64,000 bases of DNA, taken from assembly GCA_009691195.1 (NCBI GenBank), contig SHVA01000001.1, positions 1 to 64,000 on the forward strand, read 5' to 3'. The notes beneath the pieces were generated by a model that searched no databases, was not told where the DNA came from, and saw only the letters and a program-made list of their open reading frames with translations. Both the position numbers and the translations under genes were made by a program. This DNA comes from Solirubrobacterales bacterium (GTDB lineage Bacteria > Actinomycetota > Thermoleophilia > Solirubrobacterales > 70-9). Below are positions 34,030 through 43,109 of the stretch, piece by piece. Within the stretch, counting starts at the first letter, position 1. Every line of letters starts with the position of its first letter.

Positions 34030-35487
34030 CTATAGCCACTGCTCCCAACTCAGGGCGCCGTCGGGGTCGCAGCGAAGGTGCTTGCCGCTGAGCTTCGGGT
34101 CCTGGGCGGCGAACTCGAGGCGCTGGTGGGAGCCCCGCGACTCGCGGCGCTCGAGGGCGAAGGCGGCGATCAGGCGGGCCAGCGGATAGGGGTCGCTCAA
34201 CAGCTCCTCGAGGCCGTCGGTCGCCCGCCGGGGCCCCGCCAGGCGCCAGACGGCGTCACGGGTCTCCTCGGTGGGCGGCTCGAAGCCCTCGGCCGGCGGA
34301 TCGGGCGGCCCTCCGAGGTCGGGCTGGGCGATCGCCGCGCGCGCCGCGCGCGATCCGAACACGAAGCACTCGCTGAGGCTGTTCGAGGCGAGCCGGTTCG
34401 CCCCGTGGAGGCCGCTGCACGAGCACTCCCCGGCGGCGTAGAGGCCCGGGAGCGAGGAGCGGCCCTCGAGATCGGTCGCGATGCCCCCCATCACGTAGTG
34501 GGATGCGGGCGAGACCGGGACCGGTTTCTCGGCCGGCTCGTAGCCGGCCTCCCGCAGCGCCTCGAACACGTTGGGGAACCGCTCCGGCTCGACCTCGCGC
34601 ATGTCGAGCAGGACGTGATCGGCGCCGGTCTCGTCCATCCGCTCGAGGATCGCCAGCGTGACAGCGTCGCGCGGGGCGAGCTCGTCCGTGAAGCGCTCGC
34701 CGCCCGAGTCGAGCAGCAGACCGCCCTCGCCCCTGATGGCCTCCGTGATCAGCATGCCATCGGCGTCGCGGCCCGGCGCGGCCACGGCGGTGGGGTGGAA
34801 CTGGCAGAGCTCGAGGTCGGCCAGGTCGGCGCCGGCGGCATGGGCCATCACGGCCCCCGCCCCGATCGCTCCCCAGGGGTTGGTGGTGCGGCTCCAGAGG
34901 GCCGCCGCGCCGCCGGTCGCGAGCACCGTCGCCCGCGCCCGCACCGGCACCGCGTCCGTGATCACGCCGTGGCAGCGCTCGCCATCGCTCCAAAGAGCCA
35001 CCGCGGAGACCCCCTCGACGATCTCGATCCTGCCCTCGTCCGCGACAAGCTCGGTCAGGCGCTCGGTGATCCGCCGCCCGGTGCTGGCGCCGCCGGCGTG
35101 CACGATCCGGCGCCGCGAGTGCCCGCCCTCGAGCCCGAGGGCGAGCTCCCCGTCCGGCTCCCGGTCGAAGCGGACACCGCGCTCCTCCAGTTCGGCCACG
35201 GCGGCGGGCGCCTCGGCCACCAGCACCTCGACCGCGGAGGGGCGACAGCATTCCCTGCCGGCCGCCAGGGTGTCGGCGAGGTGCTGCTCGGGGGAGTCGT
35301 CGGGCGCGAGCGCCGCGGCGAGCCCGCCCTGCGCCCAGAAGCTCGAGCTCTCCCGCAGCGGCTTGCGTGAGACGAGCGCCACGCGCGCGTCCATCTCGGC
35401 AGCGGTCAGGGCGACGTGGAGCCCGGCGGCGCCGCCGCCGACGACGGCGAGGTCGAACTCCCGGTTGCCGGTGCTGGGGGTTGCCAA
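34030..35487 (-). CDS. nadB: L-aspartate oxidase
   Basis: 485-residue FAD enzyme of NAD biosynthesis: FAD-binding FDLAVVGGGAAGLHVALTAA, SSSFWAQGGLAAAL, HAGGASTGRRITERL, active-site FHPTAV and HYVMGGIATD, and the FAD-contact EcSCSGLHGANRLASNSLSE. It oxidises aspartate to iminoaspartate for quinolinate synthase. No nadA or nadC is in the window. The TTG start at 35487 follows TACGGT by eight bases, suggesting a leaderless mRNA sharing DNA with the divergent deacetylase promoter. Confidence 0.93.
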   Translation of the reverse strand: MATPSTGNREFDLAVVGGGAAGLHVALTAAEMDARVALVSRKPLRESSSFWAQGGLAAALAPDDSPEQHLADTLAAGRECCRPSAVEVLVAEAPAAVAELEERGVRFDREPDGELALGLEGGHSRRRIVHAGGASTGRRITERLTELVADEGRIEIVEGVSAVALWSDGERCHGVITDAVPVRARATVLATGGAAALWSRTTNPWGAIGAGAVMAHAAGADLADLELCQFHPTAVAAPGRDADGMLITEAIRGEGGLLLDSGGERFTDELAPRDAVTLAILERMDETGADHVLLDMREVEPERFPNVFEALREAGYEPAEKPVPVSPASHYVMGGIATDLEGRSSLPGLYAAGECSCSGLHGANRLASNSLSECFVFGSRAARAAIAQPDLGGPPDPPAEGFEPPTEETRDAVWRLAGPRRATDGLEELLSDPYPLARLIAAFALERRESRGSHQRLEFAAQDPKLSGKHLRCDPDGALSWEQWL

Positions 35488-35508
35488 GGCTGGCTACCGT
35501 ATCCGCCC

Positions 35509-36516
35509 GTGACCCTCTACCTCCGGCATCCCTCCGGCTTCGAGCACGACACGGGCGCCCATCCCGAGAGCCCAAGGAGGCTGATCGCGATCGAGGAGGC
35601 CCTCTCGGAGCGGGACTGGCCGGGGCTCGAGCGGCTCGAGTCCCCAGCGGCCACCCGCGAGCAGCTGCTGCGCGTTCACGACGCGGACGTGATCGACAGG
35701 ATCGAGTCGCTGTCGGAGGCCGGCGGCGGCCCGATCGACCTCGACACGCTGACCAGCGAGGGCTCCTGGAAGGCGGCCCTGCATGCGGCCGGTGCTGCCA
35801 CCGACGCCGTTGACCGGCTGATGGCGGGGGAGGACCGCTTCGCCTTCTGCGGGACGCGCCCGCCCGGCCACCACGCCGAGGCCGATCAGTCGATGGGCTT
35901 CTGCCTCTTCAACAACGTCGCCGTGGCCGCCCGCCACGCGATCGCCGGGCACGGGACCGAGCGCGTGCTCGTGTTCGACTGGGACGTGCACCATGGAAAC
36001 GGCACCGAGGCGATCTTCGCCGCCTCCGAGGAGGTGCTCTATTCGAGCATCCACCAGAGCCCGCTCTACCCAGGCACGGGAAGCCTCGACGAGGTCGGCA
36101 GCGGCCCCGGCGAGGGCTACACGATCAACCTCCCGGTCCCGCCCGGCGCCGGGCCCGACGAGTTCCTCTCGCTGGTCCAGGGGGTGGTCGCCCCGGTCGC
36201 CAGGGAGTGGCGCCCCGGGCTGCTGTGCGTGAGCGCCGGCTACGACGCCCATCGCGACGACCCGCTGGCCCAGTGCAACTTGGACGAGGGCTCCTACGCG
36301 GAGCTGACGGCTGCGATGCGGGACCTCGCCGGCGAGCTCGAGGTGCCCCTGCTGATCTGCCTCGAGGGCGGCTACGCGCTCGAGGCTCTCGCGTCCTCTG
36401 TGGTGGCGACGCTGGAGACCCTCGCCGGAGCCGAGGCCGCTCGCATAGCACCGGCTGCTCCCGCGGCGCCCTACCGCGAGTGCCACGCCCGCTACTGGCC
36501 GGTGCTCACCGGCTGA
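35509..36516 (+). CDS. Histone-deacetylase-family (AcuC/class II) amidohydrolase
   Basis: 335 residues. Zinc/active-site motifs: RPPGHHAE, FNNVAVAARHA, DWDVHHGNGT, and CVSAGYDAHRDDPL with LEGGYAL near the end. Such bacterial enzymes deacetylate proteins (AcuC on acetyl-CoA synthetase) or polyamines. The GTG at 35509 follows TACCGT by eight bases. Its 3' end overlaps the convergent zinc-ribbon gene by 25 bases. Confidence 0.92.
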   Translation: MTLYLRHPSGFEHDTGAHPESPRRLIAIEEALSERDWPGLERLESPAATREQLLRVHDADVIDRIESLSEAGGGPIDLDTLTSEGSWKAALHAAGAATDAVDRLMAGEDRFAFCGTRPPGHHAEADQSMGFCLFNNVAVAARHAIAGHGTERVLVFDWDVHHGNGTEAIFAASEEVLYSSIHQSPLYPGTGSLDEVGSGPGEGYTINLPVPPGAGPDEFLSLVQGVVAPVAREWRPGLLCVSAGYDAHRDDPLAQCNLDEGSYAELTAAMRDLAGELEVPLLICLEGGYALEALASSVVATLETLAGAEAARIAPAAPAAPYRECHARYWPVLTG

Positions 36517-36734
36517 GCCGCGGCCCGGGCCTCGTCGTCGGCTTCGGCTGAAAGCTGGGAGTAGGCGAGGCCGAAGGCGATCGCGCTGAGCACCAGCACC
36601 ACGGCCACGACGATCAGCGGCCCCCGCCACGACGGGGTCTGTCGCGGCGGCTCCTGGGGAGCTCCGCAGCGATTGCAGAATCGCGCGTCCGATGGAAGCG
36701 GCGCGCCGCACGCCGGGCAGATCGGCCCGGCCAA
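36492..36734 (-). CDS. Small zinc-ribbon membrane protein
   Basis: 80 residues: N-terminal zinc ribbon CPACGAPLPSDARFCNRCGA, then a Pro/Arg linker and one helix (GPLIVVAVVLVLSAIAFGLA). TTG start one base after the stop of the upstream coiled-coil gene. It is the third member of a minus-strand cluster with two coiled-coil proteins; it may be a membrane tether. No function assigned. Confidence 0.65.
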   Translation of the reverse strand: MAGPICPACGAPLPSDARFCNRCGAPQEPPRQTPSWRGPLIVVAVVLVLSAIAFGLAYSQLSAEADDEARAAAQPVSTGQ

Positions 36735-36735
36735 A

Positions 36736-37038
36736 CTAGTCCTCCGGCGCCGCCCGCGCCTCGCGGCGAGCGATCGCCATCTTCTGCAGCTCCTCGACCC
36801 CGATCCCCTGCTCCAGTCCTATCTGTAGCAGTTGGATCTCCTCCTCGGTCTCCGTGATCTCCTCGGCGCGGCCCTCGAGGACGTTGACTTCCACCTCGTC
36901 GCGGCGGTGCATGTCGAGGGCGATGCCGCCGAGCTCCCGCAACTGGTCCTCCCGCTCCTCGATCAGCTCATCGAGGTGCTTCCGCAGGCGGCTCCGCTCC
37001 CGCCCTGAAAGGCCCGATCGCCTCCTCAGCAGCGGCAT
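36736..37038 (-). CDS. Short coiled-coil protein sharing a domain with its large neighbour
   Basis: 100 highly charged residues, helical throughout. LSGRERSRLRKHLDELIEER, then RELGGIALDMHRRDEVE and EEITETEEEIQLLQIGL. The pattern LSxRERxxLRKxL...RDLG/RELG...LDMH recurs at the N-terminus of the next upstream protein (40375 side), so the two share an unnamed ~70-residue domain. It begins 13 bases after that gene and is likely co-expressed. Confidence 0.65.
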   Translation of the reverse strand: MPLLRRRSGLSGRERSRLRKHLDELIEEREDQLRELGGIALDMHRRDEVEVNVLEGRAEEITETEEEIQLLQIGLEQGIGVEELQKMAIARREARAAPED

Positions 37039-37051
37039 CAGTCGTGGAGCA

Positions 37052-40000
37052 TCAGGCTGCTAGGCCCTTCTTGAGGTCGGCCAAGAAGGGTTTGGGGAAG
37101 CCCGGCACCGAGTCGAGGTCGTCACCGACTTGAAGCCCCTCTGGCGCTCGCGGTAGGCGATCACCCGGGGGGCCTGCGTCACCGACATGCCGAGATCCCG
37201 AAGCTGCTCGAAGGTCGCCTCGTTGATGTTGACCGTGGCGGACCCCGCCCTCGCGGAGGACTTCGCCCTCGCGGAGGACTTCGCCCTCGCGGAGGACTTC
37301 GCCCTCGCGGAGGACTTCGCCCTCGCGGAGGACTTCGCCTTCGGGGCCTTCGCCTTCCCGCCGGAGGCCTTCGGCTTGGCGGCGGGGCTTCCCCTTCGCC
37401 CTCGCGGAGGACTTTGCCTCGGGGGCCTTCGACTTCTCCTTCGCGGGCTTCGCCTTCGCGGACGACTTCGCCCTCCGCGCCTCGGCCCGGACATCGCGCT
37501 CGTCCTTGCGCGCCTTGGCCCGCTCATCGCGCTCCGTGCGCTTCGCCTTGGTGTGCTTCTCGCGCTGCTTGCGCTTGGCCTCCCGGGCCGCCTTCCGCTC
37601 GGCCTTCTTGGCCGCCCTGGCCTCCGCCCGGCTGGGTCCGGCCTTTCGATTGGGATCTGGGTCGTTCGCTGATCTCGCAGTCACGGCCTCGTTGGTCAGC
37701 GCCTCTTGCTCCTCGGTGTCGGCCTCGGCCTTCGGTGCTGACGCGGCTGCCTTCGCCTTGGCCCTCGCCCGCGACCTGGCGGCCTGCGCCTTCGGCGCCT
37801 TCGACGGCCCGGGCCTCTTGGCGGGCTCCGGCTCCGGCTCCGGCTCCGGCTCGGCGACCGGCTCCGGCTCCTCGTCGGCTGCCGGGGCGTCGAGCTCGAT
37901 CGCCGCCGCCCGCGCCTGGACGCCGTCGGCCTGCTCGTTGATCGCGGCGATCCGGCTCTCCAGCTCCTGAAAGGCGGCCTCGCGGTCCTTGAGCTGGCCG
38001 CGGTGCTCCTTCTCGGCCACGTGGCCCAGCTTCCTCTCGGCGCCGTCGGCGCGCTTCGCGGTCTCCTTCAGCTGCGCCTCCACGGAGCGAAGCGCCCGAG
38101 CGGACTCCTCCAGCTCCGCGGTCAGCTCCAACTCGCGCTTGGCGAGCGAGGCCTTGGCCTCCTTCTGCGCCTCGCGGCGAACCTGCTGGACCTCCTTCTT
38201 GGCCCGGTCGGCGGCCTCGCTCTCGAGCTTGGAGGCCTGCTCATTCAGCTTCTTCTCGGCCTCGCGCTCGAGCTTCTCGCTCGTCTGCTTGCGGGCCTTG
38301 GCGACCCGCTCGCGCGCCCCCTTGTCGGCCTCACGCCGCATCGACTTGGCCTGCCCGCGGATCCAGTTGGCGGCCGAGTCGCGGGCGTCGATCTCCGCGT
38401 CGAGGCTGGCGTTCTCGGCGCCCGAGGCGCGAGCCTCGGCGTCGCGAAGGCGCTTGTCGGCGTCGGCGAGCACCTCCGCCCGGGTGGCGCGGTCCTTGTC
38501 CAGTTTCGCGGTCATCGCCGCGACCTCGCCCCTGAGCTCGTTCTCGGTCTCGCGCCTCGCCTCCTCGACGGCGGTGCTGACGCGCTCCTCCGTCTCGGCT
38601 CGCAGCTCCTGCTCCTGCTCCTGCTCGGCTTCGGCCCCCATCCGCCTTTCCGTCTCGTCGCGAACTCGCTCGACCTCGGCGCGGAGCCTCTGCTCGGCCT
38701 CGGCGCGCAGCCGGGACGTCTCCGCGTCGACGCGATCCTCGGCGTCGGCCCGGAGCCGCTCGGATTCCTTGGCGAGGCCGGTCTCGGCGCCCTCGACCCG
38801 CTCGCCGGCAGCCTCGATCTGCGTCGTCAGCTGCTCGAGTCGCTGCTCTGCGGCCTCCGCGGAGGCGAGGGCGGCCTGGCGCTCGCGCTGCAGGGCCTCC
38901 TCGCTGAGATGCACCTCGGAGCGGAACCGCTCCTGGGCTGCGGTCTGGGCGAGCTCGGATTCCTCGCGGGCCCTCCGCTCCGCCTCGGTCCGGATCTCGC
39001 CGATCCGCGCCGCGAGCTGCCCCTCGAACTCCTCGCGGAGGTGCTCCTCCGCCTCGGCCCTGGCCGTCGAGCGAATCTCGCTCTCCCGCTCGGCCAGCTC
39101 ACGACGGGCCTGCTCGATCCGCTGCTCGGCACCCTGCGTGGCGTCGCCGTGGGTCTCTGCCGTCGCGTCACGGCGGGCGTCCTCCACGGCCTCGCCCAAT
39201 CGTTCCTCCGCCTCCCTCTGAAGTGCCCGTATCTGCTCCTCGAGGTGGGCGGTGTGGTCTCGCAGCCGGCGCTCCGACCCGGCGCGGATGCTGCGCTCGG
39301 ACTCGGCCCGGGCCCGCTCGGCCTCGGCGGCAGCGGCCTCTGCGACCTCGACTCGCGCCAGCGCGTCGCGAAGCGCCGCGCCGGCATCGTCCCGCTCGCC
39401 TCGAAGATCGTCCTCGCGCCGGCGGGCCTCGTGGCGAACGTCCTCCTCGGCCTCGCGGCGGAGCGCGGACTGCTGTTCGCGCAGCCAGCCGGCGGCGTCC
39501 TCGCGCGCGTCTGTGATCGTGCCGGTCTCCGCGGCTCGCGCCTCGGCCTCCTCGAGCCGGCGCTGGACCCCGCTGAGGGCGTCGGTGGCCCGCTCGCGCT
39601 CGCGCTCGAGATCCTCCTCGAGGGCCATGATCTCCGCGGTTGCGCGCTCCTCGGCCGCTCGCTTGGCCGCCTCGACGGTCTCCCGGGTGCGCTCGTCGGT
39701 GGCCCCGTTGCCCGAGCGCCGGGCTGGAGCGGGCTTCGCTTCGGGCTCCGCCTTCGCCGCGGCCCTCGCCTCAGGTTTGCTCGCCGGTGCGGCCTTCACC
39801 TCGGTGACCTCGCCGGTCTCGCCCGTCTGCTTGGCGCTGTCCGGCTCCTCGGCGCGGAGCTCCCGCTCGCGGCGCGGGCGGCGCACCTCGGTCGGGGGCG
39901 CAGGCGCGGGTGGGGCCACGGTCTCCGCGGCGCCGATCACGGGACGGACCCGCGGTCCTGGGGACCGCCTGGTGGCCGTCGGCGCCGCCGGCGCGGGCCT

Positions 40001-40375
40001 GTGGCGCTGGGGCCTCGCGGGCGTGGGCTTACGCGGGGGCTCGGGCTCGGGTCCAGGCTCTGCGGGGTTCGCGGCCGGGCTGGGGGTGGCGTCGGCGGCG
40101 CGCCTCTCGCGCTTGGGGGAAGGCGGTGGGGGCGCCTCACCGCGCAGAGCCGCGTCGAGCTCCGCGGCCTCCTGCTCGATCTGATCGAGCTTCGCGGCGA
40201 GCTTTCGCACCTCGCCCGGCCGCAGCTCGCCGTCCTGGTGCATGTCGAGGACCCGCACGCCGAGATCGCGCGTTCCGTCATCGCTCCGTTGACTCAGCGT
40301 TTCGAGCCGCTTGCGAAGCGCTCCTCGCTCGCGCACGCTGAGACCGGCGCCCGTTTTCGACTGGCGCTCAGGCAT
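37052..40375 (-). CDS. Giant coiled-coil protein with histone-like tail and ComEA-like HhH
   Basis: 1107 codons. 1-75: shared domain (LSVRERGALRKRLETLSQRS ... RDLGVRVLDMHQDGELRPGE). 80-230: Pro/Ala-rich linker. About 230-850: continuous Ala/Glu/Arg coiled coil. 850-1000: acidic then Lys/Ala-rich histone-H1-like tail with KSSARA repeats. The C-terminus holds a helix-hairpin-helix (VNINEATFEQLRDLGMSVTQ APRVIAYRER, then DDLDSVPGF). That HhH is in frame only if two compensating single-base errors are repaired (extra C in minus-strand CCCC at 37384-37387; missing G near 37123). Possible nucleoid or cell-architecture scaffold; no family recognised. Confidence 0.7.
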   Translation of the reverse strand: MPERQSKTGAGLSVRERGALRKRLETLSQRSDDGTRDLGVRVLDMHQDGELRPGEVRKLAAKLDQIEQEAAELDAALRGEAPPPPSPKRERRAADATPSPAANPAEPGPEPEPPRKPTPARPQRHRPAPAAPTATRRSPGPRVRPVIGAAETVAPPAPAPPTEVRRPRRERELRAEEPDSAKQTGETGEVTEVKAAPASKPEARAAAKAEPEAKPAPARRSGNGATDERTRETVEAAKRAAEERATAEIMALEEDLERERERATDALSGVQRRLEEAEARAAETGTITDAREDAAGWLREQQSALRREAEEDVRHEARRREDDLRGERDDAGAALRDALARVEVAEAAAAEAERARAESERSIRAGSERRLRDHTAHLEEQIRALQREAEERLGEAVEDARRDATAETHGDATQGAEQRIEQARRELAERESEIRSTARAEAEEHLREEFEGQLAARIGEIRTEAERRAREESELAQTAAQERFRSEVHLSEEALQRERQAALASAEAAEQRLEQLTTQIEAAGERVEGAETGLAKESERLRADAEDRVDAETSRLRAEAEQRLRAEVERVRDETERRMGAEAEQEQEQELRAETEERVSTAVEEARRETENELRGEVAAMTAKLDKDRATRAEVLADADKRLRDAEARASGAENASLDAEIDARDSAANWIRGQAKSMRREADKGARERVAKARKQTSEKLEREAEKKLNEQASKLESEAADRAKKEVQQVRREAQKEAKASLAKRELELTAELEESARALRSVEAQLKETAKRADGAERKLGHVAEKEHRGQLKDREAAFQELESRIAAINEQADGVQARAAAIELDAPAADEEPEPVAEPEPEPEPEPAKRPGPSKAPKAQAARSRARAKAKAAASAPKAEADTEEQEALTNEAVTARSANDPDPNRKAGPSRAEARAAKKAERKAAREAKRKQREKHTKAKRTERDERAKARKDERDVRAEARRAKSSAKAKPAKEKSKAPEAKSSARAKGKPRRQAEGLRREGEGPEGEVLREGEVLREGEVLREGEVLREGEVLREGGVRHGQHQRGDLRAASGSRHVGDAGPPGDRLPRAPEGLQVGDDLDSVPGFPKPFLADLKKGLAA
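37247..37336 (-). repeat. Five perfect 18-bp tandem repeats in coding sequence
   Basis: The unit GCCCTCGCGGAGGACTTC is repeated five times without mismatch; a further partial copy lies at about 37397-37414. In the restored frame each unit encodes six residues of the basic motif A-K-S-S-A-R, forming the DNA-binding-like tail of the giant protein. Array length may vary between strains. Confidence 0.9.
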
Positions 40376-40428
40376 CGCGGCTCACTCTACGGAACCGCGC
40401 TGCGGGAGGCAGAGTGCGCCCGTACGGC

Positions 40429-41370
40429 TCAGGCGGGCGCCGCGAGGTCCTCGTATGCAGCCAGAACCCTCTCCGCCATGCGGCCGACCGAGAAAGGCTC
40501 CGCTGCCGCGCGGCCAGCCGGCACGATCGACTCCTGGCCGAGCATCGAGCGAGCGAATCCGGCCCAGCTCTCCAGATCGAACGACGCCACGAGGCAGCCG
40601 TCAAGGCCGCCGGCGACCAGTGGGGCGATCCCGACCGGCGTGCTCAGCACGGGCACCCTGCATGCGAGCGCCTCGAGCAGTGCCAGCCCGAAGCCCTCGC
40701 TCTCCGAGGTCACCAGGACGGCGTCCGCGGCGTTCACCCACAGCGGCATCCTCTCGGGGTCGATCTCACCGCCCACCAGCAGCTCGGCATCCGCGAGCCG
40801 GGCGACCTCGGCGGCGCGGTCGTGGCGCTTCACGGGCCGGGCCGGGTCGGCGGGGAACAGCAGGTAGCGACCGGACTCGCTCAACCCCAGGGCGCGGCGC
40901 GCCTCCGCCCGCGGCAGCTCGCGGAACCGCTCGAGGTCGACGCCGCAGGGGAGGACGGCCGCGCCCGGGGTGAGGGGCAGGCCATCGCGCTCGCCCTCGC
41001 GCTCGAAGATCGATCGGGACGCCCCGGCCGCGACGTCGATCCGCTTCGCGAGCCGGCGTGAAAGCGGCCCGACCGTGCGGTGGCGGACATCGGTTCCGTG
41101 GAAGGTGACCACCAGGGGCTCCGCGCCGGCGAGCGACGCGACCCAGCCGCAGAGGCCGTAGTGGGCGTGGAAGAGGTCGAAGCTCTCGCCGGCGAGCTTG
41201 CGGCGCAGCCGGCGCACGGCGGGCAGGTAGCTCCGCGACCCCAGCGGGAAGCTGAACAGCTCCACCTCGGTTCCCAGCGCCCGCATCGCCTCGACCTGGT
41301 CGTGGACGAAGCGGCCGAGTCGCGGGCGCTCGGCACTCGGGTAGAGGTTGGTTACTACCAGCACCCGCAC
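40429..41370 (-). CDS. Family 4 glycosyltransferase
   Basis: 313-residue GT-B fold protein: N-terminal MRVLVVTNLYPSAERPRLGR, HAHYGLCGWVASL, then FHGTDVRHR and the donor-binding SESEGFGLALLEALACRVPV. It probably transfers a nucleotide sugar to a cell-surface lipid or glycan. The GTG start lies six bases after TAGGCT. It is transcribed toward, but separate from, the giant coiled-coil gene (53-base gap). Confidence 0.88.
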   Translation of the reverse strand: MRVLVVTNLYPSAERPRLGRFVHDQVEAMRALGTEVELFSFPLGSRSYLPAVRRLRRKLAGESFDLFHAHYGLCGWVASLAGAEPLVVTFHGTDVRHRTVGPLSRRLAKRIDVAAGASRSIFEREGERDGLPLTPGAAVLPCGVDLERFRELPRAEARRALGLSESGRYLLFPADPARPVKRHDRAAEVARLADAELLVGGEIDPERMPLWVNAADAVLVTSESEGFGLALLEALACRVPVLSTPVGIAPLVAGGLDGCLVASFDLESWAGFARSMLGQESIVPAGRAAAEPFSVGRMAERVLAAYEDLAAPA

Positions 41371-41487
41371 GGCGTCAGCCTAGCTTTCGAGGCAGAGCGG
41401 TCCTCCTTTCGCCACCGATCGGGCTGGTTCGGTCAGCCGCGGGCGCCGACGATCCAGCCGACACGCAAACTCGTGGAGGAGGCAGCG

Positions 41488-41682
41488 ATGAATGAGCTTC
41501 TACAACGGCGGCAGCGAGGACAGGGCACGGTCGAGTACGTCGGCCTGATCCTGCTGGTCGCCCTCTTGATGGTCGGAGTGGTGGCGTCGATGAAGGGGTT
41601 CCAGGGCACCCAGGGCCTCGAGCTCGCAGAGACGATCGTCGACAAGATCCGCGCGGCGGTCAACCAGGTCACGTTCAAGTAG
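41488..41682 (+). CDS. Flp/Fap-type pilin
   Basis: 64 residues. A short basic leader [11 protein letters not shown] then [20 protein letters not shown], with Glu at +5 and Tyr at +6 after the proposed Gly cleavage site, as in class III prepilins processed by TadV/CpaA. GGAGGAGG lies upstream. No tad/cpa assembly gene is present in the window, so it would rely on a distant locus. Divergent from the glycosyltransferase. Confidence 0.82.
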   Translation: MNELLQRRQRGQGTVEYVGLILLVALLMVGVVASMKGFQGTQGLELAETIVDKIRAAVNQVTFK

Positions 41683-41776
41683 CGATCGCACGCCCGCTCC
41701 ATGTCGGAGCGGCGGCTCGCCGCCGCATCGGTGTGGGGCGGGCGCCGGCGGACGCGCTGGTGTCACACTGGCGAGC

Positions 41777-42511
41777 ATGCCAGCCAGTCGCAGCTTCGAC
41801 CGCGCCCCCGTCGACTCCCGGCCCGTCACGATCGAGGCCGGTTTCGTCGGCAGCGCCGACGGCTCGGCCCTCTACTCGCAGGGCGGCACCCGGGTGATCT
41901 GCACCGCCTCGGTCCAGGAGTCGGTCCCCCGCTGGATGGAGGGGCGTGGCAAGGGGTGGGTCACGGCGGAGTACGCGATGCTGCCGGCCTCTACCGGCGA
42001 CCGCAAGCAGCGCGACATCAGCAAGGGAAAGCAGGATGGGCGCGGGGTAGAGATCCAGCGCCTGATCGGGCGTTCCCTGCGCGGAGTGGTGGACTTCAAG
42101 GCGCTCGGCGAGCGCTCGGTCTTCGTTGACTGCGACGTGCTCGAGGCCGACGGCGGCACTCGCTGCGCATCGATCACGGGCGGCTACGTGGCGCTCCAGC
42201 TCGCCCTCCAAGGTCTGGTGGACGCCGGCAAGATCGACCAACTTCCTCTCAACCAGTCGGTCGCCGCGATCAGCGTCGGCATCGTCGACGACGTGGCCCT
42301 CTGCGACCTCGACTACTCGGAGGACTCCACCGCCGAGGTGGACGCGAACGTGGTCATGACCGGCGACGGCGGCCTGGTCGAGGTTCAGGCCACGGCCGAA
42401 CGCACGCCGCTCTCCCGCGCCTCGCTCGACGAGCTGCTGGCAATGGCGGAAGCCGCGATTGCGCGCCTGCGGGAGGATCAGGCCCAGGCCGCGGGCGAGC
42501 TTCCGGGATAG
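41777..42511 (+). CDS. rph: RNase PH
   Basis: 244 residues of the PNPase/RNase PH fold: [59 protein letters not shown] and [20 protein letters not shown]. It phosphorolytically trims tRNA 3' ends. Full family length. It heads an rph-rdgB-CDF run; rph-rdgB adjacency is common in actinobacteria. Starts at ATG with no strong Shine-Dalgarno. Confidence 0.96.
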   Translation: MPASRSFDRAPVDSRPVTIEAGFVGSADGSALYSQGGTRVICTASVQESVPRWMEGRGKGWVTAEYAMLPASTGDRKQRDISKGKQDGRGVEIQRLIGRSLRGVVDFKALGERSVFVDCDVLEADGGTRCASITGGYVALQLALQGLVDAGKIDQLPLNQSVAAISVGIVDDVALCDLDYSEDSTAEVDANVVMTGDGGLVEVQATAERTPLSRASLDELLAMAEAAIARLREDQAQAAGELPG

Positions 42512-42521
42512 GCAACCGGCG

Positions 42522-43109
42522 ATGTACGTCATCGCCACCCGCAACGAGCACAAGCTGCGCGAGCTTCGCGAGGCGCTGCCGGGCGTCGATGTCGAGCCGC
42601 TGCCCGCGGCGGTGGAGCTCCCGCCCGAGACCGGCGACACCTTCGTAGACAACGCCCTCGGCAAGGCCCGCGCCGCGCGGGCCGCGACCGGCGCGCCCGC
42701 GATCGCCGACGACTCGGGGATCGAGGCGGCGGGGCTCGGCGGGCGCCCCGGCGTTCGCTCGGCGAGGTACGCCGGCGAGGACGCCTCCGACGAGCAGAAC
42801 CTGGCGAAGCTGGTGACCGAGCTCGAGGGGGCGGAGGACCGGCGGCTCGCCTACGTCTGCGCACTGGCCCTCGTCGGCGCGGACGGCGCCGAGCTCGTGG
42901 TCGAGGGCCGCTGCGAGGGCACGCTCGCCCCGGAGCCCCGCGGCGAGGGGGGCTTCGGCTACGACCCGGCCTTCGTCCCCGATGACACCGGCCCGGGCGA
43001 TCTCCGGACGATGGCCGAGCTGGCGCCCTCCGAGAAGCACGCGATCAGCCACCGCGGTCGAGCGGCCCGCGCACTGGCGGCTCGCCTCGAGGGAGCGACC
43101 TCGTCGTGA
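42522..43109 (+). CDS. rdgB: dITP/XTP pyrophosphatase
   Basis: 195 residues of the HAM1 family: VIATRNEHKLRELREALP, ETGDTFVDNALGKARAA, IADDSGIEAAGLGGRPGV, GFGYDPAFVPDD and the C-terminal EKHAISHRGRAA. It hydrolyses non-canonical purine nucleoside triphosphates to prevent their incorporation. It follows rph by ten bases and overlaps the next gene (GTGA), so all three are one operon. Confidence 0.95.
   Translation: MYVIATRNEHKLRELREALPGVDVEPLPAAVELPPETGDTFVDNALGKARAARAATGAPAIADDSGIEAAGLGGRPGVRSARYAGEDASDEQNLAKLVTELEGAEDRRLAYVCALALVGADGAELVVEGRCEGTLAPEPRGEGGFGYDPAFVPDDTGPGDLRTMAELAPSEKHAISHRGRAARALAARLEGATSS

Noticed and set aside
37247-37336. Possible CRISPR-like array of identical repeats
   Set aside because: Repeats are contiguous with no spacers and encode six-residue units of a protein tail.
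38003-40867. 954-codon plus-strand frame opposite the giant coiled-coil gene
   Set aside because: Leu/Gly/Arg-rich antisense reading of Glu/Ala/Arg codons; no start signals. The coiled-coil strand has a shared domain with a neighbour and a coherent order.
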